Shown: positions 52,580 through 61,118, numbered from the stretch's first letter. The stretch is DNA of 64,000 bases from Hathewaya massiliensis (GCF_902143515.1 NZ_CABFVD010000003.1:220670-284669), one strand, 5' to 3'. A program made the numbers and translations. Notes: generated by a model not told the origin, from the sequence alone.

Positions 52580-54061
52580 TTAGTTAATAAAGTCGAATAC
52601 TACTTTTGTTCCTTCATTGTTGGAGAATATATTAAGTTCTCCGCCAAGCTTATCCTTAACTAAACTTTTAACTATACTTAATCCTAAATTGTTTTTCTTG
52701 TGATTGTTTATATCAAAGCCTATACCATTATCTATTACAAAGATAGTGGAATAGGTATTGCCTTTATGTATCTTAATTTCAATTTTTCCACTGCTTCTAT
52801 CTACAAAAGCATGCTCTAAGGAGTTTTGTAATAACTCATTTATAATGAGAGCTATAGAGGTGGATTTATCTGAATCTACTTGAAAATCGTCCCCTGTAAT
52901 TTTAATTTCAATGTTACTATTTTCAATATTATAGCACCTAACCATATTTACTTTTAGCTTTTGAATGACTTCTTTTATATTTAATTCATCAATTCCTTGC
53001 TGTGCTAATATTTCATGGGTAGTTGCTATGCTTAAAATTCTATTCATGCTCTCTGTTAATGCACTTTTAAATTCATCATTATCAATCCTTCTAAGCTGTA
53101 GTCTTAAAAGACTAGCTATGGTTTGAAGATTATTTTTTACCCTATGATGTATTTCTCTTATAGCTACTGATTTTAGTATCAATTCTTTTTCTTTTTGTTT
53201 TACATCTGTTATATCCTTAATCAACATAACTAAATTTAACACCTTACTAGTTTGAACTATATATTTAACTTGTAACACCATGTTACTTATTTCTACTTCA
53301 AAAGAGTCGGCACCTTTAGCATTCATTATATCTCTAAAATTATATTTATTTAAGGATATATTACTAAAATCCATGCCTAAAAGATCATCTTTATACCCTA
53401 AGTTTTTATATAATTCTTCAGCTACAGGGTTTTTGAATCTTACAATTCCATTTTCGTCAAAGATTATAATAGCATCGTCTATATGATATGTTATATTCTT
53501 ATCATTATTATTGGAATATTCGTTTTTTGTTCTTAGATTTTCTTTTATAACTTCTGGAACCATCCCTTGAGATAAGGCTTTTTCTTGTAATATATTTGTT
53601 AGTGTTTCATTGGTCTCAGCTAAGATTTCTATTCTTCTAGTGTTATCTATAATTTCTGTTTCATCTTTTTCTATAATTAAAACTCCTATGGTATCGCCTT
53701 TTTTATTTTTTATAGGTTCTACTGTTTGTTTAACCTGGATTTTTTCTTGAGTTACCCCCTTTAAATCCTTTGTAGGCATACCCACTTCAAGAGTTCTTAT
53801 TACTGCTGGTTCATGTTCCCTTAAAGCAAATTCTCCCACTACACTGCCCTTATATATAGAGCTACAATAGGAAGGTTTTGCCTCTGCTACAACTATAGCT
53901 TTTCCATTAGAAGGGCAATCTATGAAAACATCTGCCTTAACTAAGTCTGCTATAAACTGAAGCATTTCTGATATATTTTCTATTATATTAATATCTGAAT
54001 CATTCAAATGAGTATACATCTTGCACAGTGTTTTTATATCCCTCATAATCATCAACCACAC
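52580..54061 (-). CDS. eutW: Ethanolamine sensor histidine kinase EutW
   Basis: Soluble sensor kinase that responds to ethanolamine and phosphorylates EutV. The N-terminal sensor region (about 1-190) has no membrane helix, in keeping with cytosolic sensing. A PAS-like segment follows (about 200-290). The phosphorylated His lies in REIHHRVKNNLQTIASLL near 304, the HisKA_2 type. The ATPase domain shows NELLQNSLEHAF and DNGIGFD. 493 aa from the GTG at 54061; ATGs at 54052 and 54046 are equally possible, since no strong ribosome binding site decides. It begins 10 bases after eutV. Confidence 0.94.
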   Translation of the reverse strand: MWLMIMRDIKTLCKMYTHLNDSDINIIENISEMLQFIADLVKADVFIDCPSNGKAIVVAEAKPSYCSSIYKGSVVGEFALREHEPAVIRTLEVGMPTKDLKGVTQEKIQVKQTVEPIKNKKGDTIGVLIIEKDETEIIDNTRRIEILAETNETLTNILQEKALSQGMVPEVIKENLRTKNEYSNNNDKNITYHIDDAIIIFDENGIVRFKNPVAEELYKNLGYKDDLLGMDFSNISLNKYNFRDIMNAKGADSFEVEISNMVLQVKYIVQTSKVLNLVMLIKDITDVKQKEKELILKSVAIREIHHRVKNNLQTIASLLRLQLRRIDNDEFKSALTESMNRILSIATTHEILAQQGIDELNIKEVIQKLKVNMVRCYNIENSNIEIKITGDDFQVDSDKSTSIALIINELLQNSLEHAFVDRSSGKIEIKIHKGNTYSTIFVIDNGIGFDINNHKKNNLGLSIVKSLVKDKLGGELNIFSNNEGTKVVFDFIN

Positions 54062-54071
54062 TTATCTTTTT

Positions 54072-54653
54072 TTACACTTCTAAACTGCTACTCATTATAA
54101 TTATTTCTGAAATTTCCTTCATAGATGTTCTCTTATTCATACTAAGCTCTCTTATATAAGCATAAGCTTTGTCTTCATCTACATTTTTTTCTTTCATTAT
54201 GATGCCTTTAGCTTTTTCTATAATCTTTCTTGCCTCTAGCTTTTCATTAGCAGTTTTAGCTTCTTTTTTGATAGTTTTAAACTCTTTCCCTTTAGAAAGG
54301 GCAATTTCTACTGCTGGAAGTAAGGCCCTATCATCAATAGGTTTTACTAAATACCCTATTACCCCTACCTCTTTGGCTCTTTCTATAAAGGTTTTGTCAC
54401 TATAAGCTGTAAGCAATATAATTGAATCTGAAAGTTCATCTTCGTTTATTATCTTACAAGCATTTATACCATCTAAAAGAGGCATTTTTATGTCCATTAA
54501 TATCAGGTCTGGCCTGTGCTTTTTGCAAAGTTCTATAGCATCAAAGCCGTCGGAAGCTTCTCCTACAACATTGTATCCTGCAGTCTCCAACATTTCTCTA
54601 AGATCCATTCTTGTAATAGGCTCGTCATCGGCTATTACAATTCTCTTAACCAT
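54072..54653 (-). CDS. eutV: Response regulator EutV with ANTAR RNA-binding domain
   Basis: Two-component regulator acting on RNA. The receiver domain (1-120) has the acidic pair D9/D10, phospho-acceptor D54 in LILMDIKMP, the TAYSD switch region and K near 105. The C-terminal ANTAR domain (about 130-190: KAKGIIMKEKNVDEDKAYAYIRELSMNKRTSMKEISEIII) binds pairs of hexaloop hairpins when the protein is phosphorylated and dimerised. I choose the ATG at 54653, since GAGAGG is eight bases upstream; a GTG at 54662 overlaps that site. Its three likely targets lie in this window. Confidence 0.95.
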   Translation of the reverse strand: MVKRIVIADDEPITRMDLREMLETAGYNVVGEASDGFDAIELCKKHRPDLILMDIKMPLLDGINACKIINEDELSDSIILLTAYSDKTFIERAKEVGVIGYLVKPIDDRALLPAVEIALSKGKEFKTIKKEAKTANEKLEARKIIEKAKGIIMKEKNVDEDKAYAYIRELSMNKRTSMKEISEIIIMSSSLEV

Positions 54654-54800
54654 ATTTTCCACCTCTCTTGAACAAATCGAGATTACACAATAAGCTATAT
54701 CTTATTATGCATAATTCGACTACAATTTATTACTACATATTTAATTTTTTATAATATAATTATTTTATCATAACTAAAATTAAAATAGTAGTATTAATTG

Positions 54801-55232
54801 TTATTTTTTTAGATATTCTATAAGTTCAATTGTTCCTTCTTCTGAGAGAGGGTTTATTTTAAAGATCTTTTGAGCTCCTGCAGAGATTAAATAATTTTCT
54901 GCTCTTTTAATTTCTTCTTCACTTTTAGCCTGATCAACTTTAGTTATTATACCTATTACAGGTTTTGCAAAGGTTGCTCCAAAGGTTGGTGGAAATATAC
55001 TTTCATTGTCTGTACAATCTTGTAAAAGTCCTATAACTTCACTATCTGCTGATAAAACTATTAAGGCTTTATAATAAGATCTATTTTCTATATATTCTCC
55101 TGGAGTATCTATAGCCTTATCTGTATAACTTACTGCTTGAGTTTTTTTGTACTCTATATTTTGATTGTTTAGAGCCTGAGTCAATGTAGTCTTCCCAGCT
55201 CCAGTTCTACCTATTAGCATTATTTTTTTCAC
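54801..55232 (-). CDS. eutP: Ethanolamine utilisation protein EutP (GTPase-like)
   Basis: Small P-loop protein of 143 aa with G1 GRTGAGKTTL at residues 8-17, G3 DTPGEY near 44, and a G4-like TKVD near 105. EutP of Salmonella has been reported to have acetate kinase activity; the cellular role in Firmicutes is unclear. It follows eutS by 12 bases and shares the inducible eutS transcript, then is separated from eutV by about 150 bases. Confidence 0.93.
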   Translation of the reverse strand: MKKIMLIGRTGAGKTTLTQALNNQNIEYKKTQAVSYTDKAIDTPGEYIENRSYYKALIVLSADSEVIGLLQDCTDNESIFPPTFGATFAKPVIGIITKVDQAKSEEEIKRAENYLISAGAQKIFKINPLSEEGTIELIEYLKK

Positions 55233-55244
55233 TAAATTCTCCTC

Positions 55245-55589
55245 CTAAGATCTAGTAATCTTAGAAACTGAAAAATCTAAAACTGTGGTTAACATATTAA
55301 TAACTTCTTTTAAGGCAGCTTCTACACTAGATACATCTCCTGTTAATACTAAGGAACCGCTGAATCTATCTACAAAACCAATATCAACTCCCGCAGCTTT
55401 TGTAGCCACATCTGCTGCTATAATAGCAGCTTCACTTGGAGTTATAGTTAGTATTCCAATAGCTTCACTGTTTTCCTCCATAAGCCCTAGCTTTCTATAA
55501 ATATTAACATTAGGATGAGCTATTAAATGTGCTAATGTTATCTGCTTACCTGGTACATATTCTTGTATGACCCTTTGTTTTTCTTCCAC
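55245..55589 (-). CDS. eutS: Shell protein EutS (BMC-H)
   Basis: Single-BMC shell protein with the bent hexamer fold. The family opening is [31 protein letters not shown], followed by [21 protein letters not shown] and [25 protein letters not shown] place the start at the GTG at 55589 (114 aa, the usual EutS size), eight bases after GGAG. The frame stays open upstream to 55781, but that part is the leader with the antitermination site and terminator, and its translation does not resemble EutS. Confidence 0.93.
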   Translation of the reverse strand: MEEKQRVIQEYVPGKQITLAHLIAHPNVNIYRKLGLMEENSEAIGILTITPSEAAIIAADVATKAAGVDIGFVDRFSGSLVLTGDVSSVEAALKEVINMLTTVLDFSVSKITRS

Positions 55590-55636
55590 ATCTTTCACTC
55601 CATTTACAATAAACTTAAAACTTTTTTGCGTCTTCG

Positions 55637-55718
55637 CTAAAAAAGAGCTTAACAAAAATAGTAAAACTATTTTCATTAAGCTCCATTGCTTTCTTTTCAC
55701 TTGACACATCATCGTATC
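55637..55718 (-). promoter_or_regulatory. EutV (ANTAR) antitermination site before eutS
   Basis: Hairpin 1 on the minus strand is GATAC-GATGAT-GTGTC (55718-55703), hairpin 2 is AAGC-AATGGA-GCTT (55691-55678). Hairpin 2 obeys the A1/G4 loop rule; hairpin 1 has G at position 1 and G at 4. Hairpin 2 shares its 3' arm with a strong intrinsic terminator (arms 55683-55676 and 55652-55645, then a T-run). Confidence 0.85.
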
Positions 55719-55769
55719 AGTTTTAGTATTGTTTCTTATTAGAAATTTATACAATCTTAATTTAAGATA

Positions 55770-55798
55770 ATTATAATTCAAAGTTAAAGGCTTGTCAA
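55770..55798 (-). promoter_or_regulatory. Sigma-A promoter of eutS
   Basis: Minus strand TTGACA (55798-55793), 17 bases, TATAAT (55775-55770): perfect consensus. Transcription starting near 55763 runs through the antitermination site, so control is by termination, not initiation. Confidence 0.88.
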
Positions 55799-55831
55799 TA
55801 GAATTTATATTTTTCTAAATATTTTTATATA

Positions 55832-57001
55832 TTATTTTTCAAAATACACTTTCATAAATAAAGCTTCTAACTCTTCTGCTGTAGGAACTCTTGGATTTGT
55901 TGGAGTACAACCATCCTTCATAGCAACCTCAGACATCTCTTTAACTAAGGCTTTAAATTCTCCCTCATCTACTCCAGCATTTTTTATAGAGCTTGGTATT
56001 CCAAGATACTTAGTTAAATTTTTAACACCAGCTATAAGTGCCTTTACTCCATCTTTAACATTATTAGAAGTAGTTAAATTTAAGAATCTAGCAATTTCAG
56101 CATATTTTTCTGCAGCTACAGTATATTCCTTAGTGTATGTTGATTTAAGTTGTGCATTATATTCTATTACATAAGGCAATATAATTGCATTTGATCTTCC
56201 ATGAGGTACATGAAACTTTCCACCTAATATGTGCGCCATACTATGATTTATTCCTAAAGATGCATTAGTAAATGCTAACCCTGCAATACATGATGCATTG
56301 TGCATTTTTTGTCTAGCTTCTTCATCACTACCTTCTTTAAAGGCTTTAGGTAAATATTTAAATACTGTTTTAATAGCCTTTTCTGCTAAAGCATCAGTAT
56401 AATCTGTAGCTTTAGTAGAAACATAAGCTTCTATAGCATGAGTTAAAACATCTATTCCTGTATCTGCTGTAATAACTGGTGGAACTGATTTAACTAGGTC
56501 TGCATCTAATATAGCCACATCAGGTAGCATAGATTCATCAACTAATGGATATTTTACATTGGCAACTGTATCTGTTATAACAGAAAAGCTAGTTACTTCT
56601 GAACCTGTTCCACTCGTTGTTGGTATAGCTATGAACATTGGATCTACCACTTGTGAATCTGGTTGTAATCCTTTTTTAACCATACCTCTAAATTTTCTAA
56701 TAGCCTTTGAAGCATCAATAGCAGATCCTCCACCAAGGGTAATCATAACATCTGGATTACATTTATCCATAGCCTTTATTCCTATAGCTACTAAAGAAAT
56801 TGGTGGATCTGGAACTATATCTGAAAATACTTCATAAGGTATATTAGCTTCATCTAGCATAGACGTTACCTTATTTATAGCTCCTGACTTAACCATAAAT
56901 GGATCTGTTACAACAAAAGCTTTTTTGCATTTTAATGTACTTAAGTATTTTAGAGAACCTGCTCCAAAATATATTTGGGGTTTAACGCTAAAATTATCCA
57001 T
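55832..57001 (-). CDS. eutG: Iron-type alcohol dehydrogenase EutG
   Basis: Group III (iron-containing) alcohol dehydrogenase that reduces acetaldehyde to ethanol, regenerating NAD for EutE. The NAD loop is TLGGGSAIDASKAIR near residue 95-109, IPTTSGTGSEVTSFSVI near 138, and the metal-binding histidines are in DVLTHAIEAYVS, NHSMAHILGGKFHVPHGRSNAI. 389 aa. No N-terminal encapsulation helix is visible. It is transcribed alone from its own promoter with an antitermination site, just ahead of eutS. Confidence 0.93.
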   Translation of the reverse strand: MDNFSVKPQIYFGAGSLKYLSTLKCKKAFVVTDPFMVKSGAINKVTSMLDEANIPYEVFSDIVPDPPISLVAIGIKAMDKCNPDVMITLGGGSAIDASKAIRKFRGMVKKGLQPDSQVVDPMFIAIPTTSGTGSEVTSFSVITDTVANVKYPLVDESMLPDVAILDADLVKSVPPVITADTGIDVLTHAIEAYVSTKATDYTDALAEKAIKTVFKYLPKAFKEGSDEEARQKMHNASCIAGLAFTNASLGINHSMAHILGGKFHVPHGRSNAIILPYVIEYNAQLKSTYTKEYTVAAEKYAEIARFLNLTTSNNVKDGVKALIAGVKNLTKYLGIPSSIKNAGVDEGEFKALVKEMSEVAMKDGCTPTNPRVPTAEELEALFMKVYFEK

Positions 57002-57082
57002 TTTATCACTCCTTATTTTATATACTCTTACTTTTCACAAAAATTCACTTTGTAAAATCTTGCTTTTAAAGATTTATTTATA

Positions 57083-57155
57083 AAAAATAAAAGCTTCCTA
57101 AGGACTTTTCCTTAAGAAGCTTCATTGCTCTTATAATTTATACATCATTGTACAA
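57083..57155 (-). promoter_or_regulatory. EutV (ANTAR) antitermination site before eutG
   Basis: Hairpin 1 is TTGTAC-AATGAT-GTATAA (57155-57138), hairpin 2 is AGC-AATGAA-GCT (57129-57118); both loops have A1 and G4. The terminator AAGCTTC.TAAGGA / TCCTTAG.GAAGCTT (57122-57091) overlaps hairpin 2 and is followed by TTTATTTTTT. Confidence 0.9.
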
Positions 57156-57210
57156 ATAATCATATTTTGTTTTTTATTATTAAACCAATATTTATTATAT
57201 GTATATTTCA

Positions 57211-57239
57211 ATTTTATATTTATACATTATTATTGTCAA
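57211..57239 (-). promoter_or_regulatory. Sigma-A promoter of eutG
   Basis: Minus strand TTGACA (57239-57234), 17 bases, TAAAAT (57216-57211), about 55 bases ahead of the antitermination hairpins. Confidence 0.8.
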
Positions 57240-57273
57240 GCTATTGTATATATCTGCTGATGGATTTTATATT

Positions 57274-58287
57274 TTATTTTCTGTTCTTCTTATTAATAAA
57301 GGATTTTTTAGGAAATAACTTTAAAAACCCTTCTACACTTCCCTCTTTAATATTGTTCTTAGGTATGTGCATAACTACTCCCTTTTTAACAGGAATTAAT
57401 ATTTTTAAAAACCACTGATTATCTTCTATAATTTTAATACTTCCCGCTCTAATTTTTACCCCCATTTTACTACTCAATATACCAATATACCCATCTTTAG
57501 ATAGATGGATAACAACATCCTCTTCATCTATAGTATTTTTCTTTAATAGATATGCTAAATAGGGATATCCTATATATAGACAAGCTAATGCTCCAAAACT
57601 AAAAGCAATTCCCTTATTAGTAGTAAACATAAGCCCACCTAAAGCAGCAAATATAATGCCATATGCAAAATGTTTTTTTCTACTATAATACTCGATTTTT
57701 AAAATATTTTTATACTCTTCTTTAGAAAGATTATATCTTAATACCCTCTTTCCTTCTGTATACTCCTCTTTAAAAAGCTCTTTACCCTTACTAAAACTTT
57801 CAAGTTTATTTTGTAAACCCTCCACAAATTCTTCCAAATCCCCAGATTCTATAGACTTTTTAGGTATTAAAATCTCTTTTAAAAGCTCAGTATTTCCATC
57901 TTTAGGCATTACTCTAGTATAATATTTATCCTCTTCAGTCCCCTCTATATTTTCATATTTAACCCTTAAAACCCCAGTATTATCCTCAACCTTAAGTGTA
58001 CTTTCTTCTAATTCTAAAGACATTTTATTATTTTTAACCTTAGTCATATTAAATAATAATATTGTATAGGGAAACATTATGTAAAAAACACCAAAAGCTA
58101 TAAGCAAATTAGGTAAAAAAAGTTTTGTAGCTCTTGTTCTTATAAGCACTCCAGATAAAATAAGCACAGGCCCTAAAAAAAGCTGTGTTTTATTTTCATA
58201 AAATTGTTTTATGGCCGATAGAAAAACGTCTTTCTTTTTAATATTATAATTTATTTTATTTTGCGTATTTATTTTTTCTGTTTTCAC
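57274..58287 (-). CDS. YcxB-like membrane protein (duplicated)
   Basis: 337 residues with two similar halves. Each half has a short amphipathic start (YNIKKKDVFLSAIKQFY; YNLSKEEYKNILKIEYYSRKK), a pair of membrane helices (about 35-75 and 212-250) and a beta-rich cytosolic domain ending in an IPKK or IPKNNI turn (about 85-160 and 260-325). This layout matches the YcxB-like family, found as single units in many Firmicutes. Function unknown. It is divergent from the alanine symporter gene. Confidence 0.65.
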   Translation of the reverse strand: MKTEKINTQNKINYNIKKKDVFLSAIKQFYENKTQLFLGPVLILSGVLIRTRATKLFLPNLLIAFGVFYIMFPYTILLFNMTKVKNNKMSLELEESTLKVEDNTGVLRVKYENIEGTEEDKYYTRVMPKDGNTELLKEILIPKKSIESGDLEEFVEGLQNKLESFSKGKELFKEEYTEGKRVLRYNLSKEEYKNILKIEYYSRKKHFAYGIIFAALGGLMFTTNKGIAFSFGALACLYIGYPYLAYLLKKNTIDEEDVVIHLSKDGYIGILSSKMGVKIRAGSIKIIEDNQWFLKILIPVKKGVVMHIPKNNIKEGSVEGFLKLFPKKSFINKKNRK

Positions 58288-58486
58288 TATTTACCCCTCC
58301 CATCCTAGTTTATTGTACTATATAAAGCATATTTTTAACACTATGATTTATAAAAAATATTCTTAATACTACAAAATTAAATATTCTGAAATTTGATTTT
58401 TAATACTAATTATGATACAATTTTTCTATATTTTTTTTGATGTTAAATTGAAATTATCATACTAATGAAAAAGGAGTTGATTATTT

Positions 58487-59905
58487 ATGAATGTACTTTA
58501 TAAATTTATTTCATTTTCTAATAATATTCTTTGGTCCTATGTATTAATTTTTCTTTTAATTTCTCTAGGACTATTTTTCACTTATAAAACAAAGTTCGTT
58601 CAATTTAGATATTTTAAAGAAATGTTTAAACTTTTAAGTAAAAGTGTATCTAACAAAAGCGAAGGTATTTCATCTTTTCAAGCGTTTTGTATTAGTACTG
58701 CCTCAAGAGTAGGTACTGGTAACTTAGCTGGTGTTGCTATAGCAATTTCCTTAGGGGGACCTGGTGCAGTGTTTTGGATGTGGGTCATAGCTTTAGTTGG
58801 AGGTGCTTCTAGTTTTGTGGAAAGTACTCTAGCTCAGGTCTTTAAAGTAAAAGATACCCATGGATACAGAGGTGGTCCTGCTTACTACATGGAAAAAGGA
58901 CTAAATAAACGTTGGCTTGGAATTCTCTTTTCTATTCTTATTACAATTTGTTTCGGATTAGTATTTAATTCTGTTCAATCAAATACAATTTCACTTGCAT
59001 TTAAAGAAGCTTTTAAAATAGATACAAAATTCACTGGAATACTATTAACTGCTCTTACTGCTATCATTATATTTGGTGGAGTAAAAAGGATTGCAAAGGT
59101 ATCTGAGTTTATAGTACCAATTATGGCCTTAATTTATATAGCAGTAGCTGCCTTTGTTGTAGTAAAAAACATAACTTTAATTCCTCATATTTTTTCTTTA
59201 ATAATTGAAAATGCCTTTGGAATAAAAGAAATGTCTGGTGGTGGTGTAGGTGCTGCCATAATGATGGGAATAAAAAGAGGATTATTCTCTAATGAAGCCG
59301 GAATGGGTAGTGCCCCAAATGCAGCAGCTACAGCAGAAGTTGAACATCCAGTTCATCAAGGATTAATACAAACCTTAGGTGTTTTTACTGATACTATATT
59401 GATTTGTTCATGTACTGCTTTTATAATATTAATTTCAGGAGCATATACAAATCAAAGTTTAACTGGCATTCAATTAACTCAAATTGCTCTAAGTTCAGAG
59501 GTTGGATCTTGGGCAAAGATTTTCATAGCAATATGTATATTCCTATTTGCATACAGCTCAATTTTAGGAAACTATTACTACGGAGAAAATAATATAGAGT
59601 TTATTAGCGAAAATAAATCACTATTAATATTATATAGACTTTTAGTAGTATCAATGGTCCTAGTTGGAGCTTTAGTAAAAGTGCAGATCGTTTGGGACAT
59701 TGCAGACTTATTTATGGCATTTATGGCTATCTTAAATCTAATTGCTATAACTTTATTATCTAAAATAGCCTTTGATGTGCTAAAAGATTATGATATTCAA
59801 AGAAAAAATGGTTCTCCTCTAAGTTTTAACCCTAAGAAAATAGACAGCCTAAAAGGTATAACCCTTCCATATTGGGGAAATGAAGAAGAAACTGAAATTA
59901 AATAG
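58487..59905 (+). CDS. Sodium:alanine symporter (AGCS family)
   Basis: Membrane transporter (472 aa, about eleven helices) that takes up alanine or glycine with sodium. Family signatures are STASRVGTGNLAGVAIAISLGGPGAVFWMW near residues 70-99, GYRGGPAYYMEKGL near 127, and GLFSNEAGMGSAPNAAATAEVEHPVHQG near 265-292. The C-terminal tail is cytosolic. AAAAGGAG precedes the ATG. Single gene with a terminator. Alanine uptake fits the peptide- and amino-acid-fermenting character of the window. Confidence 0.94.
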   Translation: MNVLYKFISFSNNILWSYVLIFLLISLGLFFTYKTKFVQFRYFKEMFKLLSKSVSNKSEGISSFQAFCISTASRVGTGNLAGVAIAISLGGPGAVFWMWVIALVGGASSFVESTLAQVFKVKDTHGYRGGPAYYMEKGLNKRWLGILFSILITICFGLVFNSVQSNTISLAFKEAFKIDTKFTGILLTALTAIIIFGGVKRIAKVSEFIVPIMALIYIAVAAFVVVKNITLIPHIFSLIIENAFGIKEMSGGGVGAAIMMGIKRGLFSNEAGMGSAPNAAATAEVEHPVHQGLIQTLGVFTDTILICSCTAFIILISGAYTNQSLTGIQLTQIALSSEVGSWAKIFIAICIFLFAYSSILGNYYYGENNIEFISENKSLLILYRLLVVSMVLVGALVKVQIVWDIADLFMAFMAILNLIAITLLSKIAFDVLKDYDIQRKNGSPLSFNPKKIDSLKGITLPYWGNEEETEIK

Positions 59906-59936
59906 AACTTAAACATAATTTATAATAAAGCAAATT

Positions 59937-59990
59937 AATTAAAGCTAAAAATCACTTTGTAATTTAAGTATTTTTAGCTTTAATTTTAAA
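59937..59990 (+). terminator. Terminator of alanine symporter gene
   Basis: ATTAAAGCTAAAAAT / ATTTTTAGCTTTAAT stem (59938-59952, 59970-59984) about 30 bases past the stop codon. Confidence 0.75.
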
Positions 59991-60019
59991 AAAATAGTCA
60001 GCACAATACTATGCTGACT
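59987..60019 (-). terminator. Minus-strand terminator without an adjacent gene
   Basis: AGTCAGCA / TGCTGACT stem (59996-60003, 60012-60019) followed on the minus strand by ATTTTTTT. The nearest minus-strand gene ends 277 bases away, so it may end a separate short transcript. Confidence 0.75.
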
Positions 60020-60131
60020 TTATAATAAGGGAATACTTTATATTATTGGCTTTAACTCTCGTTACATTTACCAACTTATATATTTTCATGAGTTAATTTT
60101 ACATTTTAAAAATATACTGTATTTAACTCCT
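59995..60131 (-). ncRNA. Possible small RNA behind TTAAC repeats
   Basis: A minus-strand TACAAT (60142-60137) ten bases after the last of four phased TTAAC boxes would start a transcript near 60131, ending at the terminator at 60019-59987, about 115-140 bases. A 26-codon frame (60089-60009) lies within it but has no ribosome binding site and ends in the terminator stem, so I favour an untranslated RNA. This rests on the signal layout only. Confidence 0.35.
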
Positions 60132-60152
60132 GGTATATTGTAATAAGCTTAT

Positions 60153-60190
60153 GTTAATTATAGGTTAAGAGTACGTTAATAATAGGTTAA
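60153..60190 (-). promoter_or_regulatory. Four TTAAC repeats at exact 11-bp spacing (PhoP-box-like)
   Basis: GTTAA on the plus strand starts at 60153, 60164, 60175 and 60186, that is TTAAC four times on the minus strand, each 11 bases apart. Direct TTAACA-type repeats one helical turn apart are the known target of PhoP-class response regulators in Firmicutes. No annotated gene start is next to it. Confidence 0.6.
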
Positions 60191-60295
60191 ATTTATTTGC
60201 AAAGTGTAAATCTTTTTACCTTGTTGTATTTTTATGATTTTTTTTGTGGTTTTTTGTAGTTTTTATATCCTTATTTATCATGGCTCTGTTAAATT

Positions 60296-60835
60296 TCACT
60301 TTGTAAATATATCAATGTTTTCATTTAAAATCATCTCAAAGATCAATAGAAAAATTGACATTATTAGATATACATCTTTGAAATCAAATATTATTAAGTT
60401 GCTAAAGTGAATAAAATCTATGCTCCCCTTCCAAAAAACCTTATCCAATAAAGAACAAATGAGTCCAGAACATATAAATACAATAAAAAGATCACTCCAA
60501 AGACTTTTCCCATATGCTTTTACATGAATTTTATATCCCCATATAGAAATAGCTATAAGAATCAAATTAATTACGATAAGACTTAAGATATTAATGTTCA
60601 TATTAAAAATTTGATTAAACGTAGAATAAACCTCATTTTTAACAGGCACAATTCCTACTTTTTTTATATTAAAACATATTAATTTTATTAATTGATCCAA
60701 TAATATAAAAAAAATAATAACTAAATTAAGAAAGCTTTTTTTTACTCCTTCTCTAAATTTATTTCCTAAATAATAAAATACAATCCCCACACTAGGTAAA
60801 AATAAAAATAGAATTAAATTTCCTTTCAAACTCAA
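60296..60835 (-). CDS. Divergent signal-peptidase-II-like membrane protein
   Basis: 179 residues with about five hydrophobic helices. It resembles lipoprotein signal peptidase: LLDQLIKLICF in the early part recalls the family VDQxxK motif, CSLLDKVFWKGSIDFIHF recalls GNLIDRxxxGxVVDFI, and FDFKDVYLIMSI recalls FNxADxxI. The two aspartates that form the catalytic pair (LLDK and FKDV) are kept, while neighbouring conserved Asn residues are replaced. It may be an active but diverged protease or a relative with another role. Start is TTG at 60835 with GGGAGG seven bases upstream. Confidence 0.6.
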   Translation of the reverse strand: MSLKGNLILFLFLPSVGIVFYYLGNKFREGVKKSFLNLVIIFFILLDQLIKLICFNIKKVGIVPVKNEVYSTFNQIFNMNINILSLIVINLILIAISIWGYKIHVKAYGKSLWSDLFIVFICSGLICSLLDKVFWKGSIDFIHFSNLIIFDFKDVYLIMSIFLLIFEMILNENIDIFTK

Positions 60836-61118
60836 AACATTCCCTCCCGAACAAATCCCTCTAGACTTTATATAAATATTCTATATACTAATTGTATATT
60901 ACCACATTTTAACTGTTAAATTGTGTAATATCTTAAGTTGAATTTAAAAATTCATTTGTCATTTATATGCATAAAATTATAAAATATTCTTATTTAATCC
61001 CTATATCGCAAAAAATAAATGTTGTTATTTAATCCCTATATAACAAAAAATAAATATTATTATTAAATATGAGATAAAAATATTTTTATTTAATACTTTT
61101 ATAACAAAAAATAAAAAA
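60836..61118. repeat. AT-rich region with 35-bp tandem repeats
   Basis: Units beginning TTATTTAATCCCTATAT and ending AAAAAATAAAT start at 60990 and 61025 (35 bases apart, nearly identical). A degenerate third starts at 61060, and a partial unit TTATTTAATAC...AACAAAAAATAAA starts at 61086. The region before 60990 shows no feature. No gene is visible in 60836-61267. Confidence 0.7.

Noticed and set aside
54689..54706. Hairpin with six-base loop before eutV (AATAAG/CTTATT) as a fourth EutV site
   Set aside because: The loop ATATAG lacks G at position 4, there is no second hairpin and no terminator overlap.
55590..55781. N-terminal extension of EutS
   Set aside because: The extra codons cover the antitermination hairpins and terminator, and EutS homologues start at the GTG at 55589.
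54663..57273. Adenosylcobalamin riboswitch or EutX-like RNA as in Enterococcus
   Set aside because: No B12-box (GCCACTG type) is visible in the eut intergenic regions.
60009..60089. 26-codon minus-strand frame in the possible small RNA
   Set aside because: No ribosome binding site near the ATG, and the stop lies in the terminator stem.
60990..61118. Possible CRISPR array
   Set aside because: The units follow each other directly without unique spacers, are not palindromic, and no cas genes are near.
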